From Gramella sp. MT6 (GTDB lineage Bacteria > Bacteroidota > Bacteroidia > Flavobacteriales > Flavobacteriaceae): a stretch of 64,000 nt of DNA. Shown here one piece after another: positions 23,867 to 32,708 of this stretch (position 1 is its first letter; every line of letters begins with the position of its first letter). The position numbers and the translations under genes were made by a program. The notes under the pieces are model-generated. The model saw only the letters and a list, made by a program, of their open reading frames with translations. It did no database searches and was not told the origin of the DNA. The DNA lies in NCBI RefSeq assembly GCF_019357415.1, contig NZ_CP048410.1:3250501-3314500 (forward strand), written 5' to 3'.

Positions 23867-24451
23867 ATGAAATTAACTAAGAAGAAAAACTACTTAAAAG
23901 GAAAAACCGTCTTTATAGTTTCAATGATTGTAATTCTAGCAACATTCTTAACGGTTTGGCTGACTGGAGTAAATTACAACAGAGAAATAACATCTAATTT
24001 ATATTTATCACTCTCCATAATAGGTGTAATTCTATTTCTATTCATGACATACGGACTATACAAAGGAGTTGGAATAGAAGATAATTTTCCAAAATACAGA
24101 AGTTTTAAAAAAGAAGATCTTATTGGAAGTACTCATCCAGGAACGATAGAAACACCAGATGCAGATGTGGGAGATGGAATTGCAGGATTAATCCTATCCA
24201 TCGTATTATGGATATTGATGACAATCGCAATGATTGTATTATTAATCTTATTAGAAGCAATTTTCTGGTTCTCTTTATTTATAATTATCATGATGCTCTA
24301 TTGGATATTTTTTAGAGCTCTAAAATTAGTTTTTAGCAAATCAGACAAAACTTTCGGAGACATATTTTCGTCTATCTCATATTCTTTGACATATACAATT
24401 CTATATTTAGGATGGATATATGGAATAGTTTATCTGACAGAAATTTTATAG
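23867..24451 (+). CDS. Cassette 9: membrane protein of unknown function
   Basis: A protein of 194 residues from the ATG at 23867. A TTG at 23849 would extend it by six codons but lies inside the attC-like core. There are two N-terminal membrane helices (FIVSMIVILATFLTVWL and LYLSLSIIGVILFLFMTYGL) and three more in the C-terminal half, with a short soluble loop between. I do not recognise a family. The stop is 8 bp before the complementary core GTGGCCAAC at 24460. Confidence 0.65.
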   Translation: MKLTKKKNYLKGKTVFIVSMIVILATFLTVWLTGVNYNREITSNLYLSLSIIGVILFLFMTYGLYKGVGIEDNFPKYRSFKKEDLIGSTHPGTIETPDADVGDGIAGLILSIVLWILMTIAMIVLLILLEAIFWFSLFIIIMMLYWIFFRALKLVFSKSDKTFGDIFSSISYSLTYTILYLGWIYGIVYLTEIL

Positions 24452-24696
24452 ACAAGCCAGTGGCCAACAAAGAACTAAAGGAAATATCTCAAACTGATTT
24501 AAAAAGTTTATTTGATACCTTAAGCAAATTAATCTATCAACTCAACAAAAACGGCATCCTAACGGTTCAACGTACTTGTTATGCATGTAAGTTTTATAAA
24601 AGAAAAGAAAATAAAGATCATTGTAATTTGTTGAATAAAGAATTACTCAATACTGATATTCGATTAGATTGTCCCGAATTTGTGGAAAATAAATGA
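24412..24696 (+). pseudogene. C-terminal fragment of a MarR-type regulator gene
   Basis: A 94-codon frame spans the array end. From about 24475 the sequence reads like the C terminus of Bacteroidetes MarR-family regulators: SLFDTLSKLIYQLNKNG, TVQRTCYACKFY, then CNLLNKELL and IRLDCPEF. The DNA-binding part is missing, cut off exactly where the array ends. Only the fragment from about 24475 is original coding sequence. Confidence 0.6.
24460..24481 (+). repeat. Remnant of attC-like site 9 joined to an IS110-end scar
   Basis: GTGGCCAAC at 24460-24468 complements the start of cassette 9, but the usual AACGG arm does not follow. Instead AACAAAGAACTAA continues, identical over 13 bases to the junction of the IS110 left end with site 5 (17737-17749). 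The likely history is a second IS insertion at the same point followed by deletion. Confidence 0.5.
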
Positions 24697-25092
24697 AGGT
24701 ATTAATCCGAAATTCCTTCAATATGAGATAAATGGAAAATGAAAGCAGTTATAATGAGTGATTAAATTTTTATTTACTTCGCTTTCATTTCAAAACTTTT
24801 GCAGCGTGTTGAAAAAGAACATATTTTAAAAAATATGTTAACGTAGACAAAAACTACTATGATTTTTTAAGTTGTACGGAAAACTCTCCGGAAAAACTTA
24901 GTTAAAGCCAAAGTCCTCCGGTACTTTTCTCCCCTACCGGGTCTTTTCTCCTCGATAAAAAATTCCTAAAATATTTTTTACACTGACTCAATCAACTGTA
25001 TACAAGGGTTTTACATTATTACAACCAATTTATTCTTATTAGCGGGCATAGCATTTGACTTTCTGTAACCAAAGAAGTTAAATCTAATCCAA
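24697..25092. other. Spacer with possible sigma-54 promoter at its right end
   Basis: No gene of more than 40 codons is convincing. A short AT-rich palindrome ACATATTTT-AAAAAATATGT lies near 24820, and two related CCGG-rich, C/T-rich stretches at about 24920-24960 (TACTTTTCTCC and GGTCTTTTCTCC) form an imperfect direct repeat. Confidence 0.5.
25044..25058 (+). promoter_or_regulatory. Sigma-54-like promoter
   Basis: GGGCAT-N5-TTGA has the 5-base spacing of the sigma-54 -24/-12 consensus TGGCAC-N5-TTGC, but with mismatches at both elements. It lies 34 bp upstream of the start of the small Cys protein gene at 25093. A sigma-54-like site also precedes the related small gene at 38282. Confidence 0.4.
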
Positions 25093-25254
25093 ATGAATTT
25101 GATTAAGGATAAAACACGAACCACCTTTTCCCAAAAAGAATATCATAATGGTCTAACCCAAGAAATACTCAAGGGACTCTGTTTTAATTGCGATCATCGT
25201 AAAACCTGTACCTGGAAAGAGAATAGAAAAATTTATTGTGAACACTTTGAATAA
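25093..25254 (+). CDS. Small Cys-rich protein, possible metal-binding
   Basis: A 53-residue protein. The C-terminal part CFNCDHRKTCTW and YCEHFE gives a C-x2-C-x5-C pattern with another C near the end, typical of small zinc-ribbon-like proteins. It ends 6 bp before the glutamate dehydrogenase gene, so it leads that operon. A similar small Cys protein is encoded at 38282-38440. Confidence 0.6.
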   Translation: MNLIKDKTRTTFSQKEYHNGLTQEILKGLCFNCDHRKTCTWKENRKIYCEHFE

Positions 25255-25260
25255 GATAAA

Positions 25261-26541
25261 ATGATAAACACTAAAAAAGTAATCAAACAATCGATGTATG
25301 AGACCGTAATGAACCAATTCAATAAAACGGCAGATATTATACATCTAAACCCTAACATTCGTAAGATCTTAGGGATAACTAATAATGAAATTATCGTGCA
25401 TTTTCCGGTAAAAATGGACAATGGCAAGGTAGAAATTTTTACAGGATACCGGGTTCAGCACAACAATGCTTTGGGACCTTATAAGGGTGGTTTACGCTAT
25501 CATGATACGGTAGATATTGATGCCGCCAAAGCATTGGCGATGTGGATGACCTGGAAAACTTCCCTGGCTGGTCTTCCGTTTGGTGGGGCTAAAGGCGGAA
25601 TAAAAATCGATCCACGAAATTATTCCGATTCAGAATTAGAACGTATAACAAGACGTTTTACTTATGCTTTAGGTGAAAACATAGGACCCGAACATGATAT
25701 TCCTGCTCCCGATATAAACACTAATTCGCAGACAATGGCATGGATCGTAGACACTTATATGTCTACTATTTCTTCTTCAGAAAGATCACACAATCAACAT
25801 GTCGTCACTGGAAAACCGGTTGGTGCCGGAGGGCTGGAAGGTAGAGATAGGGCTACAGGATTTGGAGTCTATCTAAGTATCAAATTGTTATTAAAAACAA
25901 AAAATGAGGAATTAAAAGATAAAAAATTTATAGTCCAGGGCTTTGGGAATGTTGGATATTGGGCATCTCACTTTTTAACTCAAGATGGCGCTAAGTTAAT
26001 AGCAGTGCAGGATGCTCACGCCACATTATACAATGCTAAGGGAATAGACACTAAAGCCCTGGCACAACATTGCGAACCCAGAAAGGGTTCGATTAAAGGA
26101 TTTGACGGAGCAGATGAAATGCAGGCAAATGATTTCTTTGGATTGGACTGTGATTTTGTCATCCCTGCTGCCCTAGGAAATCAAATAACTGCAGAAAATG
26201 CATTTAAGATCAAAGCTTCGATAGTTGCCGAGGGAGCTAATGGTCCTACAGATAAAGAAGGAGAACAAATATTGCTTGAAAAAGGGATCACTATTATCCC
26301 TGATATCTTTTGTAATTCAGGAGGAGTAATTGGTAGTTATTTTGAGTGGCTACAAAATAGAAATGGTGAATTGTGGCAACTGGACGAAGTGATGTCAAAA
26401 ATTGAGAAAAAGCTTACTGAAAATTTTCACAAAATTAATGCTGAAGTAAATAAACGCAAAGTGGATTGGAGAACAGCAGCTTTTATACTTGCTATATCCA
26501 GAGTAGAGACCGCTTATGTTCAAAGAGGAATCTTCCCTTAA
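25261..26541 (+). CDS. Glutamate dehydrogenase family protein (Glu/Leu/Phe/Val dehydrogenase)
   Basis: A 426-residue enzyme that interconverts glutamate and 2-oxoglutarate with NAD(P). Motifs include NNALGPYKGGLRYH, the active-site LPFGGAKGGIKIDP (catalytic Lys), PAPDINTNSQTM, the Rossmann FVIPAALGNQIT and VQGFGNVGYWASH. It follows the small Cys protein by 6 bp and precedes a GreA-like gene by 25 bp, which looks like one operon. Confidence 0.93.
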   Translation: MINTKKVIKQSMYETVMNQFNKTADIIHLNPNIRKILGITNNEIIVHFPVKMDNGKVEIFTGYRVQHNNALGPYKGGLRYHDTVDIDAAKALAMWMTWKTSLAGLPFGGAKGGIKIDPRNYSDSELERITRRFTYALGENIGPEHDIPAPDINTNSQTMAWIVDTYMSTISSSERSHNQHVVTGKPVGAGGLEGRDRATGFGVYLSIKLLLKTKNEELKDKKFIVQGFGNVGYWASHFLTQDGAKLIAVQDAHATLYNAKGIDTKALAQHCEPRKGSIKGFDGADEMQANDFFGLDCDFVIPAALGNQITAENAFKIKASIVAEGANGPTDKEGEQILLEKGITIIPDIFCNSGGVIGSYFEWLQNRNGELWQLDEVMSKIEKKLTENFHKINAEVNKRKVDWRTAAFILAISRVETAYVQRGIFP

Positions 26542-26566
26542 TCATAATTAATTAAAGAGAAATGAA

Positions 26567-27010
26567 ATGAAATACGGAGAATTGATTATAGAAAAGAAAG
26601 AATATGATTTTTTAAAACAAATCATGTCGCTGGCAAAATATTATAAGGACACTTCTTATAAAGCGTCAATATATAAACTTAATGAGGAACTAAAAGATGC
26701 AAGAATTGTAACTAATAAAAAGATGCCGGCAGATGTCATTAGGTTGAATTCAATTGTTACCATAGAAACACTTAATGAAGTAGAGAAGACATATCAAATC
26801 GTCACTCCAGAAAAAGGGGATATCAGAAAAGATAAAATTTCTGTATTGGCCCCTATGGGCTTGGCTCTCTTCGGTTATGCTAAGGGAGATCATATCACCT
26901 GGACATTTCCTCTGGGCGAGAGCCACATTAAGATTAAAGATGTAAAACAAATTGAACCTGAATTAATGAAAATGAATCATGATAAAAAACATTCAAGAAC
27001 ATCACACTAG
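26567..27010 (+). CDS. GreA/GreB-family (Rnk-like) protein, copy 1
   Basis: A 147-residue protein with a GreA/GreB C-terminal fold. IRLNSIVTIETLNEVEKTYQ, ISVLAPMGLALFGYAKGDHI and FPLGESHIKIKDVKQIEPEL match the family, and a short helical N terminus lacks the long coiled-coil of true GreA. Such free-standing proteins are thought to bind RNA polymerase. It overlaps the next gene by 32 bp. A close paralogue lies at 38809-39228. Confidence 0.85.
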   Translation: MKYGELIIEKKEYDFLKQIMSLAKYYKDTSYKASIYKLNEELKDARIVTNKKMPADVIRLNSIVTIETLNEVEKTYQIVTPEKGDIRKDKISVLAPMGLALFGYAKGDHITWTFPLGESHIKIKDVKQIEPELMKMNHDKKHSRTSH

Positions 27011-27419
27011 TGAGGAAATAGAAATTATTAGACTTCAACATGAAATAAAACAATGGAAATTAGAATTAAATTTTCTAACTCATGAGATTGAATTCTACCT
27101 TAATATTTTTGAGTCTTTTTTAAATAAAAAAATTAATATTAATCAGGCAGACGCTAAATATATACATGAACAGTTTTCCAATCTGAGAGAAACAAATGGT
27201 ACAATTCTTCAAGGATGTGAAACATTTCATCCAAAATTAGAGGAAATGAATGAATGCGAAGATGTTCAATGTGACCATGTTTATCTTACTACTCATCTAT
27301 CCTTACGGTCAAAAATTGAAAACCACATAAGTGAGTTAAGAGATATAAAGTATTCTGCATTCAATTATTTGAAAAACAGTATAGAAAAGTTTTCAATATC
27401 AAATAATGACTTGTCTTAG
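26979..27419 (+). CDS. Helical protein with an ECEDxQCD motif, copy 1
   Basis: A 146-residue, mostly helical protein, with long heptad-like stretches (IIRLQHEIKQWKLELNFLTHE) and a conserved ECEDVQCDH near residue 90. The gene overlaps the GreA-like gene by 32 bp, so it is translationally coupled. A homologue with ECEDAQCDM follows the second GreA-like gene at 39232. I do not know the family. The motif may bind metal. Confidence 0.65.
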   Translation: MIKNIQEHHTSEEIEIIRLQHEIKQWKLELNFLTHEIEFYLNIFESFLNKKININQADAKYIHEQFSNLRETNGTILQGCETFHPKLEEMNECEDVQCDHVYLTTHLSLRSKIENHISELRDIKYSAFNYLKNSIEKFSISNNDLS

Positions 27420-27523
27420 TTGATCCAGATAGGTCCAGATACAATCTTCTCATACATCTATGTAGAGGGAGTTAAAATTTCAGCAAAAGTATCAGGCCTG
27501 TCTGGTTTTTAAACCTAAAAATT

Positions 27524-27721
27524 ATGAAAAATAAATTTATTAAAACCTTAATTATTGTACTCACAATAATTTTCTTCAGATCTTTCTATTTTAATCAAGA
27601 ATTTTATGGCAGACTGTGGGAAGAAAATCAAATAACAATTTTATTTCTAGGATTTCTATTTGCCATACTAATTTTCGTAGTAATCAGGTTTCAAAAATTT
27701 ACTGAAATTGATAATGATTAA
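27524..27721 (+). CDS. Small two-helix membrane protein
   Basis: A 65-residue protein with two predicted membrane helices, TLIIVLTIIFFRSFYF and TILFLGFLFAILIFVVIRF, and a polar end. No family is recognised. It is preceded by 100 bp of spacer and lies between stress-like genes on the same strand. Confidence 0.5.
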   Translation: MKNKFIKTLIIVLTIIFFRSFYFNQEFYGRLWEENQITILFLGFLFAILIFVVIRFQKFTEIDND

Positions 27722-27858
27722 AAGATTTATTCTATAGTTATAATATCTGTAGAAATACAATTGTATGAATATAATAACCTAAATCCATTCCATCCAGGTT
27801 GAATAATTTCATATACAATTTAATACCACAAGCATTGAATTTATCCATCTTAAAAAAA

Positions 27859-28299
27859 ATGATGTCATCTGAATTCTGGAATCTTTTAAGCACAAAAAGT
27901 TTAAAGCAAATTCCTAAACCAGAAGAAGGAAATATAAAACTACTATCAGGAAATAAAGAGACGATCACACTTTTGTGGTTAGATGATAGAATTAACCCTC
28001 TGGAACGAAGAATGGATTGGTTGGCTTACAGTCCTATTGGCAGAAATGTAAATGTGGTATGGGTGAAAAATTATGTTGATTTTAAAAACTGGATTCAGAA
28101 TAATGGACTGCCCGGTGCCATATGTTTTGATTATGATTTAGGAGAAAAAACACCAACGGGATATGATTGTGCGAAATGGCTCGTAGACTATTGTCAGAAG
28201 AATCATTTACCTCCCCCACCATGGGCATCTCAAAGTACTAATCCTGAAGGAAAGGCTAATATTAATAGACTCCTTAAGAATTATTTAAATAGCTTTTAA
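27859..28299 (+). CDS. Cyclic-phosphate-processing receiver-domain protein
   Basis: A protein of about 146 residues if it starts at the ATG at 27859; a TTG at 27799 would add 20 codons. The body TITLLWLDDRINPLERRMDW, the VWVKNYVDFKNWI stretch, AICFDYDLGEKTPTGYDCAK and the PPPPWASQSTNPEGKANI end are typical of cREC, a receiver-like domain with the acidic pocket and phosphoacceptor Asp (FDYDLG). It is linked in other genomes to RNA 2',3'-cyclic-phosphate processing. The substrate is unknown. Confidence 0.75.
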   Translation: MMSSEFWNLLSTKSLKQIPKPEEGNIKLLSGNKETITLLWLDDRINPLERRMDWLAYSPIGRNVNVVWVKNYVDFKNWIQNNGLPGAICFDYDLGEKTPTGYDCAKWLVDYCQKNHLPPPPWASQSTNPEGKANINRLLKNYLNSF

Positions 28300-28661
28300 A
28301 TAATTAACTGTTACTGTTTTTCTTCATTTTGAGGATCTCTTAACTCATTTCAATATCTAAAGTCTATCTTGATATTGATAACTCATTTAATTTTTCCAAC
28401 TGAATTATAAATAATTATAGAAAAATAAAATATTAATCTTTCGATAAAAGGGACATGACTTGGCTTAAGAACTATAAAATCTAATTTAACCTAAAAAACT
28501 AAGCCAATAGATAAAAAATGTTGAGCATATCACAACCACACCCTTTTAATTTACTATCACTATAAAAATTGCTAAACCTCCTAAAATTAAAAAGCCGAAT
28601 AAAGAAAAATTGCTTCAAAAAATAAATGATTACAAATAAAATATTATAAAAAGCAACTGGA
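28300..28661. other. Non-coding spacer with an 8-bp inverted repeat
   Basis: TTGGCTTA at 28460-28467 and TAAGCCAA at 28500-28507 form a perfect inverted repeat with a 32-nt gap. It may be a weak hairpin or a binding site for the downstream lipoprotein gene. No ORF is seen. Confidence 0.4.
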
Positions 28662-29453
28662 ATGAAAAATAAAATATTTGCACTGGTGCTTCTAATGATA
28701 ACCGCATTAGGCTGCAATTCAACTAAAAAGAATACCGAATCAAACAAAAAAAATCAAAACGCAATTGTCGGAGAAAAATGGACACTTATAAAACTGGAAA
28801 AACGGTAAGTGCCTCAACAAGATAAGTCGGTTTATTTTATGCTAAACCCTGAAGACAAGAAATTAAACGGTTTTTCAGGTTGTAATAATATGATGGGGAC
28901 TTATTCTCTAAAACACGGAAACCAAATCCGTTTTACAAAAATCGCCACTACTCGAATGGCTTGTCCAAAAACAGATATTGATGAATCCAAGGTTTTAAAA
29001 ATCTTTGAAATTACCGATAATTATACAATTACCGGAGACACATTAAGGCTACATATTGGCCGGCGGGCAACTTTGGTAGTTTTTATAAAAAACACACCCC
29101 AGATTACCGAAAAGCACTGGAAATTAGTAGAATTGGAAGGACAACCAGTAAAAATGGTCGAAAATCAGGAGAAAGAAGTTTATTTCCGACTTAAAACTGA
29201 AGAAAACAGAGTTCAGGGTTTTGCTGGCTGTAATTCTTTTAATGGAACCTATTCTATAGAAAAAGAAAATCGAATCCGTTTTTCACAAATGGCAGCTACT
29301 CTAAAAGTCTGTCCAAATGTTGATATAAATGAGACTGAATTTCTTAAAGTATTTCAAACGGCAGATAATTACACCGTCAATGAAGATACCTTAAGGCTAA
29401 ATGTTGGCAAAAGAGCATCTTTAGCTGTTTTTGAAGCGGTATATTTTGAATAA
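28662..29453 (+). pseudogene. META-domain lipoprotein with an in-frame stop
   Basis: The frame from ATG 28662 gives a lipoprotein signal ending in ALGCNS, then GEKWTLIKLEK, then TAA at 28806-28808, and continues unbroken to 29453. The rest has two tandem META (HslJ-like) domains, each with GFSGCNNMMGTYS or GFAGCNSFNGTYS and a final L-R-L strand. The simplest view is that a lipoprotein gene of 263 codons was interrupted by one stop. A GTG at 28809 could start a truncated, signal-less version. Confidence 0.75.
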
Positions 29454-29482
29454 AAATAAGATTAACTTTAAATTAAAGGAAT

Positions 29483-30259
29483 ATGAATACCTCAAAATTA
29501 TTTGACTTGCAAGGTAAAACTGCCATTTTAACCGGTGGTGCAAACGGAATTGGCAAAGCCAGTTGTAGAATACTCGCCGCATACGGTGCTAACGTTGTGG
29601 TTTCAGATTATAACCTGGAAGACGCTAAAAAAACTGCCAAAGAAATTAATGATGAAGGTGGAAAAGCCATCGCCATAGATTGCGATGTGACTAAAGATGA
29701 TGCACTGGTGAGTTTGGTCGAAAAAACGATCGACAAATTCAGTGGGATTCACATTCTGGTAAATAACGTAGGTGGCGGCGGTGCCGGAAAAGAAAGTCCG
29801 TTTGAAATGAATGTGGAGCAATTCAAAAAAGTGTACGAAATGAACGTTTTTAGTATGTGGCGATTATGCCAATTGGTGGCACCACATATGAAAATTGCCG
29901 GTTATGGTGGCATTATTAACATGTCCTCCATGGCTTCTATCAATAAGAGTCCGGCGATTAGTGCTTACGCTTCTTCCAAAGCCGCAATTAACCACATGAC
30001 ACGTAACCTCGCCTTCGATTATGGCCCGGCTGAAATTCGTATCAACGCCATTGGACCCGGAGCAGTAAAGACCCACGCTCTTAGTACGGTGCTCACCCCA
30101 GAAATTGAAAGGAAAATGTTGGAGCATACACCTATTAAACGATTAGGCGAACCCGAAGATATTGCCGGAGCGGTATTATATTTTGCCGCGCCCATTTCCA
30201 GCTGGACCAGCGGACAAGTGATTTTTGTTAATGGTGGCGGCGTGCAGACTTTAGATTGA
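29483..30259 (+). CDS. SDR-family dehydrogenase, 7-alpha-hydroxysteroid dehydrogenase-like
   Basis: A 258-residue enzyme with the SDR NAD(P) motif TGGANGIGK, the NNVGGGGAG strand, the catalytic Ser in MSSMASINKSP, the YxxxK in SAYASSKAA, and IRINAIGPGAVKTHA. It is closely similar in layout to E. coli 7-alpha-hydroxysteroid dehydrogenase (LVAPHMK, NVFSMWRL, HTPIKRLGEPEDIA). The true substrate here is not known. It lies between the META lipoprotein and MscS genes on the same strand. Confidence 0.9.
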   Translation: MNTSKLFDLQGKTAILTGGANGIGKASCRILAAYGANVVVSDYNLEDAKKTAKEINDEGGKAIAIDCDVTKDDALVSLVEKTIDKFSGIHILVNNVGGGGAGKESPFEMNVEQFKKVYEMNVFSMWRLCQLVAPHMKIAGYGGIINMSSMASINKSPAISAYASSKAAINHMTRNLAFDYGPAEIRINAIGPGAVKTHALSTVLTPEIERKMLEHTPIKRLGEPEDIAGAVLYFAAPISSWTSGQVIFVNGGGVQTLD

Positions 30260-30347
30260 TTATTGGTTATGTTCGCTTTATAGAACCCAGCTATTTTGAC
30301 CTAAAGCTAGTTTGTATTTAAAAACATATAAATTTTAAAAATAAGAA

Positions 30348-31454
30348 ATGGAAGATTTTCTTGAAGCTTATAAACCGCATATTATCTACGCAACTATAAT
30401 AATTGCTGCAGTTGTAATATTGCATCTTCTAACTAACTTATTTCATAAATGGTTGGTAAGGCAGGAACATAAAAATTTTCCTGGTGAGAAAACAGCACCG
30501 GTAAATTTGGTAAAACGTGTGCTGAATACATTATGGCTAGTTCTTGGCCTTATAGCTTTAAGCTTCATTTTTGTTGAGCAAGAAAAATATGATTCTTTAA
30601 TATCAAATTTCAAACTTGTCCTCTATTTAGGTTTTTTAGCGGTCTTTACTATTGTTGCAGCTACTTCAACCAATTTGTGGTTTAAAAAAAGTATCAATAA
30701 AAAAATACAAAACAAATACGATCCTACCAGTTTTAAATTTCTAAGGTATGTGGCTGTATTTACTATCTATTTTACTGGAATTTTATTTGGATTACTCGCA
30801 TTTCCCTCACTTCGTGGTGTTGCCCAAACCGCACTTGGAGGCGCAGGGGTTGTTGCAATCGTGATTGGTGTAGCTTCCCAAGAGGCTTTGGCAAACCTGG
30901 TTGGGGGCGTTTTTATAATTTCCTTTAAACCGTTTAGAGTAGGTGATCTTATAAAAGTCACGGACACCATGGTGGGCACCGTAACCGATATCACTTTGCG
31001 CCATACCGTAATTCGTAACTTTGAAAACAAGATGATCGTAATCCCGAATTCGATCATCAATAAAGAAAAACTGATCAATTATGATCTTGGCGAACTCAAA
31101 TGTTGTGAGCGTATAGAAATTGGAATTTCCTACGACAGTGATATTGATTTAGCAAAAAAAATTATGCAAGAAGAATGTGAAAATCATCCGCTCATTTATG
31201 ACAATAGATCTGCACTGGATAAAAAAGATGATCACCCAATTGTTAAAACCGCCGTCCTTTCCTTAAATGATTTTTCCATAACTATACGCGCCTGGGCTTG
31301 GGGAAAAACTTTTGATGACTGTTTTGAACTTAAAATTTCGGTATTAGAAAGTATCAAAAAACGATTTGATAAAGAAGGTATTGAAATACCGTTTCCTTAC
31401 CGAACCATCGTAATGAAAGATAAGAAAGAAATTAATGGGACAAGGAAAAATTAA
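30348..31454 (+). CDS. MscS-type mechanosensitive ion channel
   Basis: A 368-residue membrane protein. Three membrane helices (about residues 12-30, 55-73 and 85-103) are followed by the MscS pore region VAQTALGGAGVVAIVIGVAS and QEALANLVGGVFIISFKPF. The beta domain RVGDLIKVTDTMVGTVTDIT and FENKMIVIPNSIINKE come next. It likely opens under membrane tension to release solutes. Neighbours suggest stress function. Confidence 0.95.
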   Translation: MEDFLEAYKPHIIYATIIIAAVVILHLLTNLFHKWLVRQEHKNFPGEKTAPVNLVKRVLNTLWLVLGLIALSFIFVEQEKYDSLISNFKLVLYLGFLAVFTIVAATSTNLWFKKSINKKIQNKYDPTSFKFLRYVAVFTIYFTGILFGLLAFPSLRGVAQTALGGAGVVAIVIGVASQEALANLVGGVFIISFKPFRVGDLIKVTDTMVGTVTDITLRHTVIRNFENKMIVIPNSIINKEKLINYDLGELKCCERIEIGISYDSDIDLAKKIMQEECENHPLIYDNRSALDKKDDHPIVKTAVLSLNDFSITIRAWAWGKTFDDCFELKISVLESIKKRFDKEGIEIPFPYRTIVMKDKKEINGTRKN

Positions 31455-31489
31455 AATTCAGCTTAGAAAACTATCAAAAATAAATAATT

Positions 31490-31774
31490 ATGGCAAGAAT
31501 AGAGCGCGAAGCCAATGGTAAAAAAGGTCGATTTATCATTTATGCAGATAATGAATATGCAGGCGAAATGACCTTTACCTGGGCAGGAAAGAAGAAGTTT
31601 ATCATTGACCATACCGGCGTGGAAGACAAGTTTGGCGGGAAAGGCATGGCAAAACAACTAGTTATGGAAGGTGTGGAATATGCCCGAAAAAATGACTTGA
31701 AAATCATTCCGCTATGTCCGTATGCAAAAAGTAGGTTTAATAAAGATGAAAGCATAAAAGACGTATTGGCATAA
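31490..31774 (+). CDS. Small GNAT-family acetyltransferase (YjdJ-like)
   Basis: A 94-residue protein of the minimal GNAT type. It has GRFIIYADNEYAGEMTF, FIIDHTGVEDKFGGKGMAKQ and the CoA-binding and core part LVMEGVEYARKNDLKIIPLC with PYAKSRF. It probably acetylates a small molecule or protein, but the substrate is not known. It is 35 bp downstream of the MscS gene. Confidence 0.85.
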   Translation: MARIEREANGKKGRFIIYADNEYAGEMTFTWAGKKKFIIDHTGVEDKFGGKGMAKQLVMEGVEYARKNDLKIIPLCPYAKSRFNKDESIKDVLA

Positions 31775-31816
31775 ATTCAATGCTAAAACCAGTTATTAAA
31801 ATTTAAAATTCATGAT

Positions 31817-32690
31817 ATGTCAAATACCCAATTGATTAAAGAAGAACACGCCGCCGATATTGGGAACTTTATGGTGGGAAGATTATTTCCTTTTAGACAA
31901 AAAAGGTCTGTTGGCCCATTCTCATTTATCGATCATATGGGACCGGCGGAAATGGACGAGGAAATCAATCTGGATGTGGCGCCGCATCCACCTATTGGAT
32001 TATCTACCCTCACCTATTTATTTGAAGGCTCCATTCAGCACAAAGATAGCCTGGGCTCCGATATTGAAATTAAACCCGAAGCTGTTAATTGGATGACTGC
32101 AGGAAAAGGAGTGGTTCATTCGGAAAGAACACCAGAATATTTGCGGGGCAAAGAAAAGTCGCTACACGGATTACAGATTTGGGTAGCATTGCCAAAACAT
32201 TTAGAACAATCAGAACCAGCTTAGCACATATTAAAGAAAAAGAAGTTCCACATTGGAAAGAACAAGGAGCAAAATTCAAATTAATAGCCGGCAAGGCTTT
32301 TAATAAAACATCCCCTGCTCCTGTACATAGTGAATTGTATTTTATTGAAAGAAAAAGCAGCAAAAAACAGCAAATCAATATAGAAAAAGACCTTTATGGA
32401 GAAAGTGCTTTGTATATTTTAGAGGTTAGTATTAAAGCCGATGAATATAATTACGATCTCAAACAAATTCTCGTAGCCAAAGATAGTAGCCTTTGTTCTT
32501 TTGAAATGGAGGCTGAAACTACCATTTATATTTTTGGGGGGGCACTCTCTTTGAGGAGGAACGTAATATCCATTGAAATTTTGTGATTTTTGATAAGGAG
32601 GTTATTGAAAAATTCAAAAAAGATTAGGAAAATAAGGATTTGGATGCTTTTCCAAAAGTAGTTGGAGACGAGGTTGATTATGTGCCGCAA
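31817..32690 (+). pseudogene. Pirin-family pseudogene with several disabling changes
   Basis: The first frame (31817-32224) gives a good pirin N terminus: GRLFPFRQKRSVGPFSFIDH, APHPPIGLSTLTYLFEG, and WMTAGKGVVHSER. It breaks near 32220, after LEQSEPA, and continues in another frame (AHIKEKEVPHWKEQG, YIFGG). Near 32540 the reading shifts again, and FEEERNIH-stop and KFKKD-stop replace Trp codons by TGA and TAG before PKVVGDEVDYVPQPK. At least two frameshifts and two stops are present. Confidence 0.85.
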
Positions 32691-32708
32691 CCAAAAACGG
32701 CGCATTCG

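Larger units (their letters stand above)
13548..24468 (+). other. Integron-like gene cassette array without a visible integron integrase
   Basis: At least nine cassettes, most with one rightward ORF, are bounded by attC-like sites at 13548, 14048-14183, 15053-15187, 15532-15659, 16482-16618, 17730-19069 (interrupted by an IS), 19670-19807, 22206-22342, 23718-23856 and a remnant at 24460-24468. Each site has two inverted arms with a conserved middle and ends in GTT. The start core of each cassette is complementary to the core that opens its own end site. This is the logic of integron cassettes (a cluster of attC sites lacking an integrase). Core sequences vary and do not follow GTTRRRY, so a divergent recombinase is implied. 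Confidence 0.75.
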
